DNA of 64,000 bases, from the NCBI RefSeq assembly GCF_039696035.1, contig NZ_CP155567.1, forward strand, positions 496,001 to 560,000, in the 5' to 3' direction. The notes below the pieces were generated by a model. That model saw nothing but the letters and a program-made list of their open reading frames with translations. It searched no databases and was not told the DNA's origin. Positions 36,145 through 44,321 of this stretch are shown piece by piece. Both the position numbers and the translations under genes were made by a program. This DNA is from Microbulbifer sp. SAOS-129_SWC. GTDB taxonomy: Bacteria > Pseudomonadota > Gammaproteobacteria > Pseudomonadales > Cellvibrionaceae. Position 1 is the stretch's first letter. Every line of letters begins with the position of its first letter.

Positions 36145-39100
36145 TTACTGGAGCAGCTGGATATCCTCGAAAGAGAAGCTCTGGTTGTCGTAGTAGGGCG
36201 CGGCGAACAGGCCGACTTTGAGCGTGTCGGGCAAACCACTGAAGGTGTTGGCGCCGATCTGGGTGTAGTTGGCGCCGCCATCGGTGGAGTAGAAGGCGTA
36301 GTAGGCCTGGCCGACCCGCTGCAGCTTGAAGTAGAGGTTGTCGCCGGGCGTCAGCACCGTGCCGTCGCCGTCCTTGCCCCAGCTGCCACCGTCCGCGAGC
36401 ACCTGGCCGTACTGGGTGACCCAGTCGCTGCCGCTCATGACCATACCCACATGCGCCAGCGGCGAGTTGCCGGCGCTGGCCACATCGCACTCGCACAGCA
36501 TCAGGCCCACCGGGAACTGGTTGGCGGCATAGGGCGTGCCGGCGGATTTCAGTTTGGCGCTGAGGGTGAAGTCGCCGGTGACCTGCTGGGATACCAGGTA
36601 GAAGGACATGCCGGTCTCGAACTTGCCGTCGCTGGCACTGAAGGTGACACTGCTGTCGGTCTGCGCGCTGATGCTGCCGCTGGCCGGGGTGATACTGCCG
36701 GGTTCGCCCAGCATCACGCCGCTGCCGTTCCAGGTTTCGCTGGAACCCGCCGGCGCGGCACAGCCGTCATCACTGGTGTCTTGCGGATACGGATCCCAGC
36801 CTTCACCACCGTTCCAGCCGGCAAAGATCTGTGCACGCGAGCAGAAGTTGGCCGCGACTTCCGCAGCGCTGAGCTGGTAGCAGCTGCCGTTGCCGTCACA
36901 GCGGCTGGACAGGTCCAGCGGACTGCCGGACAGGTCGGTGCTGCCGTACTCGCGCCAGCCGCCGGTGGCACTGGCGGTCTCGGGATTGGGGGCCGGCTGG
37001 CTGTTGATGCCGGCGTAGGCCCAGCCGATATCCGCTACGTGGGTGTCCATGGCGGTATTGATGTAGGCGACATTGTCGTAATAGCTGTTGCTGCCGCCGC
37101 TGCGCGCCAGGTAGGTGGTGCCGGGTTCGATCGTGACCCCGCTGGGGCCGGCACCCTGGGTCAGTTTCGAGTTCAGGAACACGAAACCGGGGGCATCGGC
37201 GCTGGGGGTGCGCGCCTGCAGTACGTAGCCGCCGGTACTGGTGGCTGCGCTGCTCTTGGAATCGCCGAGGGAGCGGATCTCGGAGTTCTCGAACACGGTG
37301 GCGGTGCTGTAACCCCAGATAAAATCCACGTTGCCGGCGATGAGCGCATCGTAAAACCAGTTGTAGCCCTTCATCAGCAGCGTGTCCTGCTCGGAGTAAA
37401 AGGCTGCGCTCTTCACGATCAGGCGGCCCTCGCTGTTGAAGTAGAGGGTTTCCGCCTGGTCGCCGCTGCCGCTGCGCCGGTGCGTATTCTCGATACTCAG
37501 GTTTTCCAGTGTCAGCAGGTCGCCGCCTTTCACCAGAAATAGGGTGCGCTGGTCGCTGCCGCTGTTGAGGCCGTCGTAATTTTCGTAATAGATTCGCGTC
37601 AGGTCGCGGCCGGCGCCGCTGATGGTCAGGTTGTTCTTGCCGCCGAGGTACAGCGGTTCGCGATAGTCGCCGGCGGCAATACGGATACTGGCGGCGTCAT
37701 CGGCGCCGACATTTTCCATCACATAGTTGAGTGCGCCCTGCACGGTGCGGAAGTCGGCTGCACCGTCGTCGTCCACGGTCACATCGGCGCCGCTGGGGCC
37801 GCCGGTACGGGTGGTGAAGGTCCAGCCGGCGTTTTTACCCAGGCCGACAAAGTCGCCGCCGTTAAGCTGTACGCTCTGCACCAGGCCGTTGCTGATCGCC
37901 ACATAGTATTCGGTGCCGTAGTCGAGGGCGCCGGTATGCGGGGAGATGATCAGGGTGTCGCCGGAGATCTCGAACGGATTGACGTTGAGGGTGCGGGTCT
38001 GGGCCTGGCCGGCGTAGCCGAGGGTGTCGGTCTCGCCGCCGGCGCGGATGGCATCCACCTCGGTGTCGTCGGCGGCGCGGAAGATACGCACCGAGCCCTG
38101 GTCCGCCAGTGTCGGTGCACTGTCGAAGGTGATACTGAGGCGGGTGTCCTCGTACTCGCTGCCGGTTCCCGGCAGCGGAGTGACGCGCGCGGACAGGTCG
38201 CCATAGCTGGCGCCGGGCATTTCGAAAGCCCGGGCCACGCTGACGTCGATGGTTTTCTGCAGGCTGGGCGCCGAGCCACTGGTGAAGGTGACGGTGGTAT
38301 CGCCCTCGGCCAGCGGGGTCAGGGTCACGCGGTTGTCGCTGACGGCGACGGAGACAATATTTTCATCGCTGGCGGCGGCGGAAAAACTGTCCGCGGTGAC
38401 GCCGTCGCTCTGCACCGCGGTGACATTGACCGCGAGCGGCGGGTCGCCAGCGGTGGTACTCCAGCTGGACTCGGCGTAGTCGAGCGTCAGCTGCACCGGT
38501 TTGACACTGGGGTCGCCGACTTTCACATAGTTCACTTCGAAGGAGCGGTTGTAAGTGAAGAATCCGATACGACCGGCGTCCGCGTAGAGGGCGTCGCTGT
38601 CGGTAAAGGAACCCAGCTCTTCGCCGTCCAGGTAAACGGTGACGCTGGCGCCGACCATGTCGTAGCGCACTGTGTACCAGTTGCCGTCGGTGCCGTCTTT
38701 GGTGCCCAGCAGCAGCGGTTTCTTCGCCTGCACCTGGCGGTCGACGCCGCCGCTGGTGGCCAGGCCCGCTTCCACCTGGGTGGACTCACTGCTGCTCTGC
38801 ATATTCAGGCCACCGAAGTACCACTGCAGTGGTCCCTGATAGCGGCCGATGCCGTACAGGTATTTGTTGCCGGTGTTGCTGTTGTCCCGCGGGCGGATGC
38901 GGTACTCGACGAAGTAGTCCGCCGGTACGCCGGCGAAGGCCTCGGGCTTGACCAGAATCAGCTCGCCCTCGTTCAGGTTGTCGCCGCGGGTACCGGCGGT
39001 AAAGCGCAGTGACTTGCCGGCTTCGCCCGCGTCGAGAATGTCGAAGCTGCCGGGGTCACTGAGGCCGTAGCCATCGATCAGGGTGTCCCAGGTGCTGGTG

Positions 39101-39390
39101 AATTCGCCGTCTTCGAAGTCATCGCAGAAATACAGGCCGCTGGGCGGGCAGGTGAACGGGCCCGGATCCGCAGCGGTGTCGCTGCTGTCGGCTGCCGATC
39201 CGCTATCTGCACCGGCATCCGTGCCGCTGCCGGAGTCGCCGCCGCTACCGCTGTCGGAACCGCTGCCGCTATTGGGCTGCAACAGCTCGGCGGGGCCGGG
39301 GTCCGGCAGCGGGCTGGGATCGCCGTTGTCGCTACAGGCGGCAAGCCCGCCGCACAGGCACAGCGCGGCGAGCAGGGAATGCATGTTCAT
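36145..39390 (-). CDS. Multidomain CE8 pectinesterase lipoprotein
   Basis: A 1081-residue lipoprotein (lipobox GLAAC, Cys 19) with a Ser/Gly/Asp-rich linker (about 25-75). Parts in order: a laminin-G-like sandwich (about 77-300; YFCDDFEDGEFTSTW, VEYRIRPRDNS), one or two Ig-like domains (about 300-385, and an SbsA-like Ig domain to about 530), a CE8 domain (about 535-830; SEQDTLLMKG, AGNVDFIWGYSTATVFE, YLARSGG) and a C-terminal sandwich (about 890-1081; GMSFYLVSQQVTGDFTLSAKL). The catalytic Asp residues and the substrate Arg are kept, although the usual GRPW is ARSG. GAGGAG precedes the ATG. It would demethylate pectin while anchored and bound to polymer. Two FadR-like boxes lie upstream. Confidence 0.87.
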   Translation of the reverse strand: MNMHSLLAALCLCGGLAACSDNGDPSPLPDPGPAELLQPNSGSGSDSGSGGDSGSGTDAGADSGSAADSSDTAADPGPFTCPPSGLYFCDDFEDGEFTSTWDTLIDGYGLSDPGSFDILDAGEAGKSLRFTAGTRGDNLNEGELILVKPEAFAGVPADYFVEYRIRPRDNSNTGNKYLYGIGRYQGPLQWYFGGLNMQSSSESTQVEAGLATSGGVDRQVQAKKPLLLGTKDGTDGNWYTVRYDMVGASVTVYLDGEELGSFTDSDALYADAGRIGFFTYNRSFEVNYVKVGDPSVKPVQLTLDYAESSWSTTAGDPPLAVNVTAVQSDGVTADSFSAAASDENIVSVAVSDNRVTLTPLAEGDTTVTFTSGSAPSLQKTIDVSVARAFEMPGASYGDLSARVTPLPGTGSEYEDTRLSITFDSAPTLADQGSVRIFRAADDTEVDAIRAGGETDTLGYAGQAQTRTLNVNPFEISGDTLIISPHTGALDYGTEYYVAISNGLVQSVQLNGGDFVGLGKNAGWTFTTRTGGPSGADVTVDDDGAADFRTVQGALNYVMENVGADDAASIRIAAGDYREPLYLGGKNNLTISGAGRDLTRIYYENYDGLNSGSDQRTLFLVKGGDLLTLENLSIENTHRRSGSGDQAETLYFNSEGRLIVKSAAFYSEQDTLLMKGYNWFYDALIAGNVDFIWGYSTATVFENSEIRSLGDSKSSAATSTGGYVLQARTPSADAPGFVFLNSKLTQGAGPSGVTIEPGTTYLARSGGSNSYYDNVAYINTAMDTHVADIGWAYAGINSQPAPNPETASATGGWREYGSTDLSGSPLDLSSRCDGNGSCYQLSAAEVAANFCSRAQIFAGWNGGEGWDPYPQDTSDDGCAAPAGSSETWNGSGVMLGEPGSITPASGSISAQTDSSVTFSASDGKFETGMSFYLVSQQVTGDFTLSAKLKSAGTPYAANQFPVGLMLCECDVASAGNSPLAHVGMVMSGSDWVTQYGQVLADGGSWGKDGDGTVLTPGDNLYFKLQRVGQAYYAFYSTDGGANYTQIGANTFSGLPDTLKVGLFAAPYYDNQSFSFEDIQLLQ

Positions 39391-39453
39391 GTTTTGCTCC
39401 TCTCATCTTTTATTCTTTTTTCAGAGCAATACTGCAGACCGGTTTGTTTTTAT

Positions 39454-39464
39454 TGGTCCGGCCA
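39454..39464. promoter_or_regulatory. FadR-type operator-like box TGGTCCGGCCA
   Basis: Set in the 15-bp palindrome ATTGGTCCGGCCAAT (39452-39466), 64 bp before the large pectinesterase. Confidence 0.5.
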
Positions 39465-39489
39465 ATTTGCCAGGCCAGAATAGCTATAT

Positions 39490-39500
39490 TTGTATGACAA
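39490..39500. promoter_or_regulatory. FadR-type operator-like box TTGTATGACAA
   Basis: Matches TNGTNNNACNA exactly and resembles the box before the first GH28 gene. It lies 26 bases from its neighbour at 39464, giving a tandem pair before the pectinesterase. Confidence 0.5.
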
Positions 39501-39539
39501 GTCTAATCCGGGCAGTCCGATGACCAGATCCGTATGCCA

Positions 39540-39565
39540 TAAAAAAGACGCCCCGGAGGGCGCCT
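39540..39565 (-). terminator. Rho-independent terminator of the double pectate lyase gene
   Basis: On the minus strand GGCGCCC-TCCG-GGGCGTC is followed by TTTTTT, about 30 bases after the stop at 39596. Confidence 0.88.
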
Positions 39566-39595
39566 CAAGTGTCGAGAGAAAATTCCGTGTGCGGG

Positions 39596-42500
39596 TTACT
39601 GCTGGCAGGGCACCTTGCCGAGACCGAGCACGTAGCTGATGTCGTGGGCCAGCGGCGAGTTGAACGGCAGCTCGCGGCCCTTGCCGGCGGTGGCACTGAT
39701 GTAGTCGGCCAGGTCCTGGCCGGCCGGCAGCCAGTTGGCGAGGATGATGTCGCGGGAGGTCTGCGAGTAATCCTGGGACAGGTCGCCGACGCTGCCGGAG
39801 GCATCGTTGATCTCGCGCGCGTAGGCCGGGTCCAGATTGCACTCGGCATCGGAGAACCACAGCCAGGAACCGTCGTCGCGGAAGTTGCCGTCGGCCACGT
39901 CGCGCGCCATTTGCGCCTGGCGCTCGTCCAGCGCCGCATCTGGATCGTCCTTCTCCTGATGATCGCGGTTGATCATGAAGGCGTTGTCCTGCCACAGCAC
40001 GCTGGCCCCCACGCGCACGCTCAGCACATCCTTGCGGTAATTCATAAACAGGTTGTTGAACATGTGCGAGGTGCCGCGGCGGATCAGCGGTACACGGCGA
40101 CCGGTGTTGCCGAGCGTCATGTAGCGCGCGTCGCGGGTGATAAACGCGTTGTGGTGCATGGTGGTGCGGATCTGCGCGTTGATCGTACGGCTGTCACTGG
40201 AGCCGTGCAGCGCCGCACGCAGCACGTCCACTACGCGGTTGAATGACATGGTGATGTCGTAGGCACCCACTTTCACGTCGAACGCCGAATCGCCGGTGTA
40301 GTCGAACGTGTTCCTGTGAATCCAGATATCGTGCGAGGCGCCGGTGGAGCGGATCATATCCGGATCCAGCTGGTGGTCCTCCACGTGGCCGGCGCCACGG
40401 AAATCCAGCCCGGTCATGATCACACTCTCGGCGGTCTGCACCGGTGCGCCGGAGCTGTCCTTGCCGATGGCGAAACCGTTGAACAGGAAGTAGCCGTGGG
40501 TCAGGCGCCCGTCGAGGGTTTTGTGCGAACCGACCACCGCGTTGCGGATCGGCAGATTCTTGTCGTTGAGGCGATCATTGAAGAAGGCGTTGTGGCAGTC
40601 GTCGCCCTGGGCATAGCCGTTATCGTCACACCACTGGTGGTAGTCGATACACTGCGCTTCGGTGCCGCCGATCGCCGCCTGTACCGAAGCATCGCCGCAG
40701 AAATTGCGGTACATGGCGATTTCGGTTTCGCTGGCGAAGTCGAACTTGTCGAACACGATCCAGTTGTAGTCGTCGCCGGTAATGGCATCGAGAATCTGCG
40801 CTTCCACCGAGCGGCCCTGCGGGTCGTTCTTGGTGATCACGGTCAGGTGGCTGTTGCCGTTGGGGTCGTAACCGCCGAGGGCGTTTTCACCGTAACCGAC
40901 GGCGCGGCCGAGGGTTTGCGACAGGCATTCGACGATCTGCTGGTCGCTGGTCAGCGTAGCGGAATCGCGCCAGTTCACGTTCGGGTCGGTGGCGAGGATG
41001 TAGCAGTCGTTACTGATATCGCCCAGATCGATACTGCCGCCGGAGGAGGAACTGCTGGAGCTGGACGAGCTGCTGCCGCCGGACGAGCTGCTCGACGAGC
41101 TGCTACTGGACGAGGAGCTGCTCGACGATGAGCTGCTGGAGGATGAACTCGAAGAGCTGCTGCTGGACGAGGTACTGGCACTGCCGCCATTGCAGTCGCC
41201 GGCCTGCGGCGCGTTGCCGGTCACCTGCAGCCGGTCGATATTCGCCAGGCCGTTGCTGCCAGTCGCTTCGAGCCGGATGCTGTTGTAACCGGCGGCGAGC
41301 GACACCACCACCTGGCTGCTGTCGGCATAGCTGGTCCAGGCACCGGTATCCGTCATGGTGACCGACGCGGCGCTGCTGCCGTTGATGATCACACTGGCTG
41401 CGCGATCGCTGCCGCTGCTGGCATAGCGCCACTGCAGCGTATAGAGCCCGGCCGCGGGCACGTCCACCGACCACTCCACCGCGGTACCGGAGGCATTATC
41501 GGTATTGGCGTAGCCGCTACCGGTGTAACCGGCGTGCTCACTTTCGATGACGCCGTCCACGGCACAGAAACCCGCGACGCTTTCCTGCAGGGTCAGCGTC
41601 GAGCTGGTGCTGCCGCCGGAAGACGAACTGCTGGAAGAGGAACTGCTCGACGAGCTGGAAGAGCTGCTGGAGGAACTGCCACTGGCGTTGTACAGCTCGA
41701 ACTCGGCGATCTGCGGCGCACTGCTGGCACTGTCGATCATCAGGTCGAGCTTGTCCATCGTCTGGTCGCCCAGGTAGACCTGCAGCGCCGCGCCGATACC
41801 GGTGCCGGACGCGAGTTCCGCACCGGTGTCGTGGTTCACCAGCCGCCAGGCCTGCGTGGCGCTGCCGATTTCGCGCACGATCACGGTATTGAAACTGCTG
41901 TTGAAATTCTTCACCGAGATGCGTTCGCCGCTCGAAGAACCCGGCTGCCAGTAGCTGGTCAGGTCGCCGTCGATGACATTGCCGTAGCTGGTGCTGTTGC
42001 CCTTGCTGCTGCCGTCGGCATCGCCGGCGAGCGCCAGGTTGCTGCCCAGGTCACCGCCGCCACTGGAAGAGCCGGAGCTGCTCGATGAGCTGGAAGAAGA
42101 GCTGCTGGAGCTGCTCGACGAACTGCTCGATGAACTGCTCGATGAACTGGAAGAGGAGCTGGACGAAGAGCTGCTGGAGCCGGACTGGCAGTTGCCGTCG
42201 GACTGCAGCATACCGGTATCCGCGCCGGCGGTGGCCAGCACAATCTGCGGTACGCAGCCGGCATCATCCAGCGCGTAGGCATAGGGAATGCTGATCGAAG
42301 TGGTGGACACCGGGTTGGGGCCGGCGGGATGGTTTTTATCGCCGTCCGCCGTCCAGGTGACATTGGAGTAGATATTGCCGCTCACATCCCAGTAACCCAT
42401 ATCGTTGGTATAGAAGGTGCCGATCGGATCCTTGGAATCTTCGAAGTAATTATTGTCCGCCTTGATCTGGCCGCCGATGCGCGGATTCATGCCGGACTTG

Positions 42501-43258
42501 TTCAGGCTGCGGTAGTAGTTGTTGTACGCGTGCGCGGTGCCGTGGCGTAGCAGCGGTGTGCGCGAGTCGATGTTGTCGTACAGGTTGTGGTGGAAGGTCA
42601 CCGGCCCGTTGTCGGCATCGCTGTCGCTGGAACCGATCAGGCCGCCGCGACCGGAATTGCGCAGGATGCTGTAGGACAGGGTCACGTATTTGGTGTTCGC
42701 CTTCAAATCGAACAGCGCATCGTAACCGTCGCTCTCGCCACCGGAAGCCTCCAGTGTGAGGTGGTCCGCCCACACATTGGACACATCGCTCTCCATGCCG
42801 ACGGCGTCGCCGCCGTTGGAGGTGGGCGAGCCGGATTTCTTCACGTTGCGCACGTGCAGGTTCTGCAGAATGATGTTGGACGCACTGCGGATATGAATCC
42901 CCAGCTCATCGAACAGGGCACCGCTGCCGACGCCGACCAGCGTCACGTTGCTGATTTCTTTCAGCTCGATCTTGTCGTCGGCGGTATTGCAGCTGTCGCC
43001 GGACACCTTGCTGGTATTGCCGTGATTGATGGTGCCCTCCACCTGAATAATGATGGGGGTGTCGCTGGCGGCGCGATTGCACAGCGCCTGGTGAATTTCG
43101 GTACCGGTGGTGGCGTAGACCACCTGACCGCCGGCGCCGCCGGTGGTACCGCCGTTTTGAGTGGCGTAGCCGGTTGTCTGCGCCGACGCCCAGGCCGGCA
43201 GCAACAGACCGCCCAGCAGCGCGCCGAGCGCCGCTGGTATTCTCGCTTTGGTTTTCAT
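39596..43258 (-). CDS. Double pectate lyase PL1-CBM-CBM-PL1 with three poly-serine linkers
   Basis: A 1220-residue secreted enzyme (signal to about residue 26). N-terminal PL1 domain about 27-340 (HIRSASNIILQNLHVRNV, DAVGMESDVSNVWADH, DGYDALFDLKANTKYVTLSYS, RTPLLRHGTAHAYNNYY); Ser linker about 359-399; F5/8-type sandwich about 400-523; Ser linker about 524-546; CBM6/35-like module about 552-685 (ESEHAGYTGSGYANTDN, YTLQWRYASSG); Ser linker about 696-738; second PL1 domain about 740-1220, close to the single lyase at 27387. The two lyase domains are not near copies of each other, so they may differ in substrate or mode. A FadR-like box lies 182 bp upstream. Size and architecture fit the multimodular enzymes of Saccharophagus-like bacteria. 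Confidence 0.9.
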   Translation of the reverse strand: MKTKARIPAALGALLGGLLLPAWASAQTTGYATQNGGTTGGAGGQVVYATTGTEIHQALCNRAASDTPIIIQVEGTINHGNTSKVSGDSCNTADDKIELKEISNVTLVGVGSGALFDELGIHIRSASNIILQNLHVRNVKKSGSPTSNGGDAVGMESDVSNVWADHLTLEASGGESDGYDALFDLKANTKYVTLSYSILRNSGRGGLIGSSDSDADNGPVTFHHNLYDNIDSRTPLLRHGTAHAYNNYYRSLNKSGMNPRIGGQIKADNNYFEDSKDPIGTFYTNDMGYWDVSGNIYSNVTWTADGDKNHPAGPNPVSTTSISIPYAYALDDAGCVPQIVLATAGADTGMLQSDGNCQSGSSSSSSSSSSSSSSSSSSSSSSSSSSSSSSSSSSSGSSSGGGDLGSNLALAGDADGSSKGNSTSYGNVIDGDLTSYWQPGSSSGERISVKNFNSSFNTVIVREIGSATQAWRLVNHDTGAELASGTGIGAALQVYLGDQTMDKLDLMIDSASSAPQIAEFELYNASGSSSSSSSSSSSSSSSSSSSSGGSTSSTLTLQESVAGFCAVDGVIESEHAGYTGSGYANTDNASGTAVEWSVDVPAAGLYTLQWRYASSGSDRAASVIINGSSAASVTMTDTGAWTSYADSSQVVVSLAAGYNSIRLEATGSNGLANIDRLQVTGNAPQAGDCNGGSASTSSSSSSSSSSSSSSSSSSSSSSSSSSSSSSGGSSSSSSSSSSSGGSIDLGDISNDCYILATDPNVNWRDSATLTSDQQIVECLSQTLGRAVGYGENALGGYDPNGNSHLTVITKNDPQGRSVEAQILDAITGDDYNWIVFDKFDFASETEIAMYRNFCGDASVQAAIGGTEAQCIDYHQWCDDNGYAQGDDCHNAFFNDRLNDKNLPIRNAVVGSHKTLDGRLTHGYFLFNGFAIGKDSSGAPVQTAESVIMTGLDFRGAGHVEDHQLDPDMIRSTGASHDIWIHRNTFDYTGDSAFDVKVGAYDITMSFNRVVDVLRAALHGSSDSRTINAQIRTTMHHNAFITRDARYMTLGNTGRRVPLIRRGTSHMFNNLFMNYRKDVLSVRVGASVLWQDNAFMINRDHQEKDDPDAALDERQAQMARDVADGNFRDDGSWLWFSDAECNLDPAYAREINDASGSVGDLSQDYSQTSRDIILANWLPAGQDLADYISATAGKGRELPFNSPLAHDISYVLGLGKVPCQQ

Positions 43259-43696
43259 GTGACTTTCCGAATTTATTTTTTTAGGTTCGATAATCAGTCA
43301 CTGCGCGGGCCGATGCTCAGCCCGACCAATCATCATCGCTGAACTGCGGGGCCCGGTCGCCGCGGGTGCGGCGAGATCGGGCCCGAACCCGCTGTCCGGT
43401 GCAGCTGGGGCGGGGCTTTTGGTCAGCCGGAATAATAATTGGCAATACCAAAAACGAAAAAGAGGTTAGTCAGTGGGTTTGTTTTTGTAAAGCCTCTTGC
43501 CCGGGCTGGTCTGATCGTGCTGCGTTCTTGTGCACAGGTTCGCATTTCGTGACAGATAAGGCGGGTGATTCATTGCGGTGTCGTCTGCTGCTGCGTGAAT
43601 TGCGCGTCAGGCTGGCGCTGTCTAGTCTTGAGCCAGGGTGGCGTGCAATTCAGCCCGCCGGCCTGTTTCCCCGGCCGCTTTTCTGTGAGGTTTGCC
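43259..43696. promoter_or_regulatory. Divergent region between the double lyase and dps
   Basis: 438 bp with no supported gene. It must carry the leftward lyase promoter and the rightward dps promoter. The box at 43440-43450 is the only clear regulatory element. Confidence 0.6.
43440..43450. promoter_or_regulatory. FadR-type operator-like box TGGCAATACCA
   Basis: One base from TNGTNNNACNA, and shares AATAATAAyTGG-AATACCAAAAA context with the box at 4034, which supports a common binding protein. It stands before the double pectate lyase. Confidence 0.55.
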
Positions 43697-44236
43697 ATGG
43701 CCAAGACGGCAAAAGAGACGCTGCGCAGCAAAGAGCACGCGCGGCTGAATACCCCGACCGATCTGGGTGAAATTGCACGCGAAGACATTACCGGTGCGGT
43801 GAATGCGCTGCTGGCGGATACCTTCGGGCTGTATATGAAAACGAAGAATTTCCACTGGCATGTAAGTGGCCCGCACTTTCGCGATTACCACCTGCTGTTT
43901 GATGAACAGGCCGAGGAAATTCTCGGCATGACCGACAGCCTTGCGGAGCGCGTGCGCAAGCTGGGCGGTTCCACCCTGCGTTCCATCGGCCATATCAGCA
44001 GGCTGCAGCGCTCCAGCGATAACGACGCCGAATACGTCGACCCGCAGGACATGCTGGCGGAGTTGCGCGAGGACAATCAGGCGATGATTGCGCGCATGCG
44101 CGAGGTACACGACCTCTGCGACGAACACGAAGATGTGGGCACGGCCAGCCTGCTGGAGGATTTTATCGACCAGGCGGAAAAGCGCACCTGGTTCCTGTTC
44201 GAGACCAGCCGCAGCACCGGCATGACCCGGCACTAG
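43697..44236 (+). CDS. dps: Dps-family DNA-binding ferritin-like protein
   Basis: A 179-residue Dps that forms a dodecamer, binds DNA and oxidises Fe(II) with peroxide. The inter-subunit ferroxidase site is visible: KTKNFHWHVSGPHFRDYHLLFDEQAEE (His, His, Asp, Glu; about residues 51-78). The Lys/Arg-rich N-terminus (AKTAKETLRSKEHARLN) is the usual DNA-contacting tail. ATG 43697 follows GAGG by six bases. It is a single gene at the edge of the pectin locus, with no functional link to it. Confidence 0.94.
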   Translation: MAKTAKETLRSKEHARLNTPTDLGEIAREDITGAVNALLADTFGLYMKTKNFHWHVSGPHFRDYHLLFDEQAEEILGMTDSLAERVRKLGGSTLRSIGHISRLQRSSDNDAEYVDPQDMLAELREDNQAMIARMREVHDLCDEHEDVGTASLLEDFIDQAEKRTWFLFETSRSTGMTRH

Positions 44237-44321
44237 CGCCGGGCAGCCGTGTTGGACGGCCACGCGCGGCGGCGTGACTGACGCCGCTTTCCCTGCGCCG
44301 GCGAAATTGCGGAGGTAACGC

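Noticed and set aside
41045..42180. Repetitive tracts as a CRISPR array or satellite repeat
   Set aside because: They are poly-serine codons inside one reading frame; there are no regular spacers.
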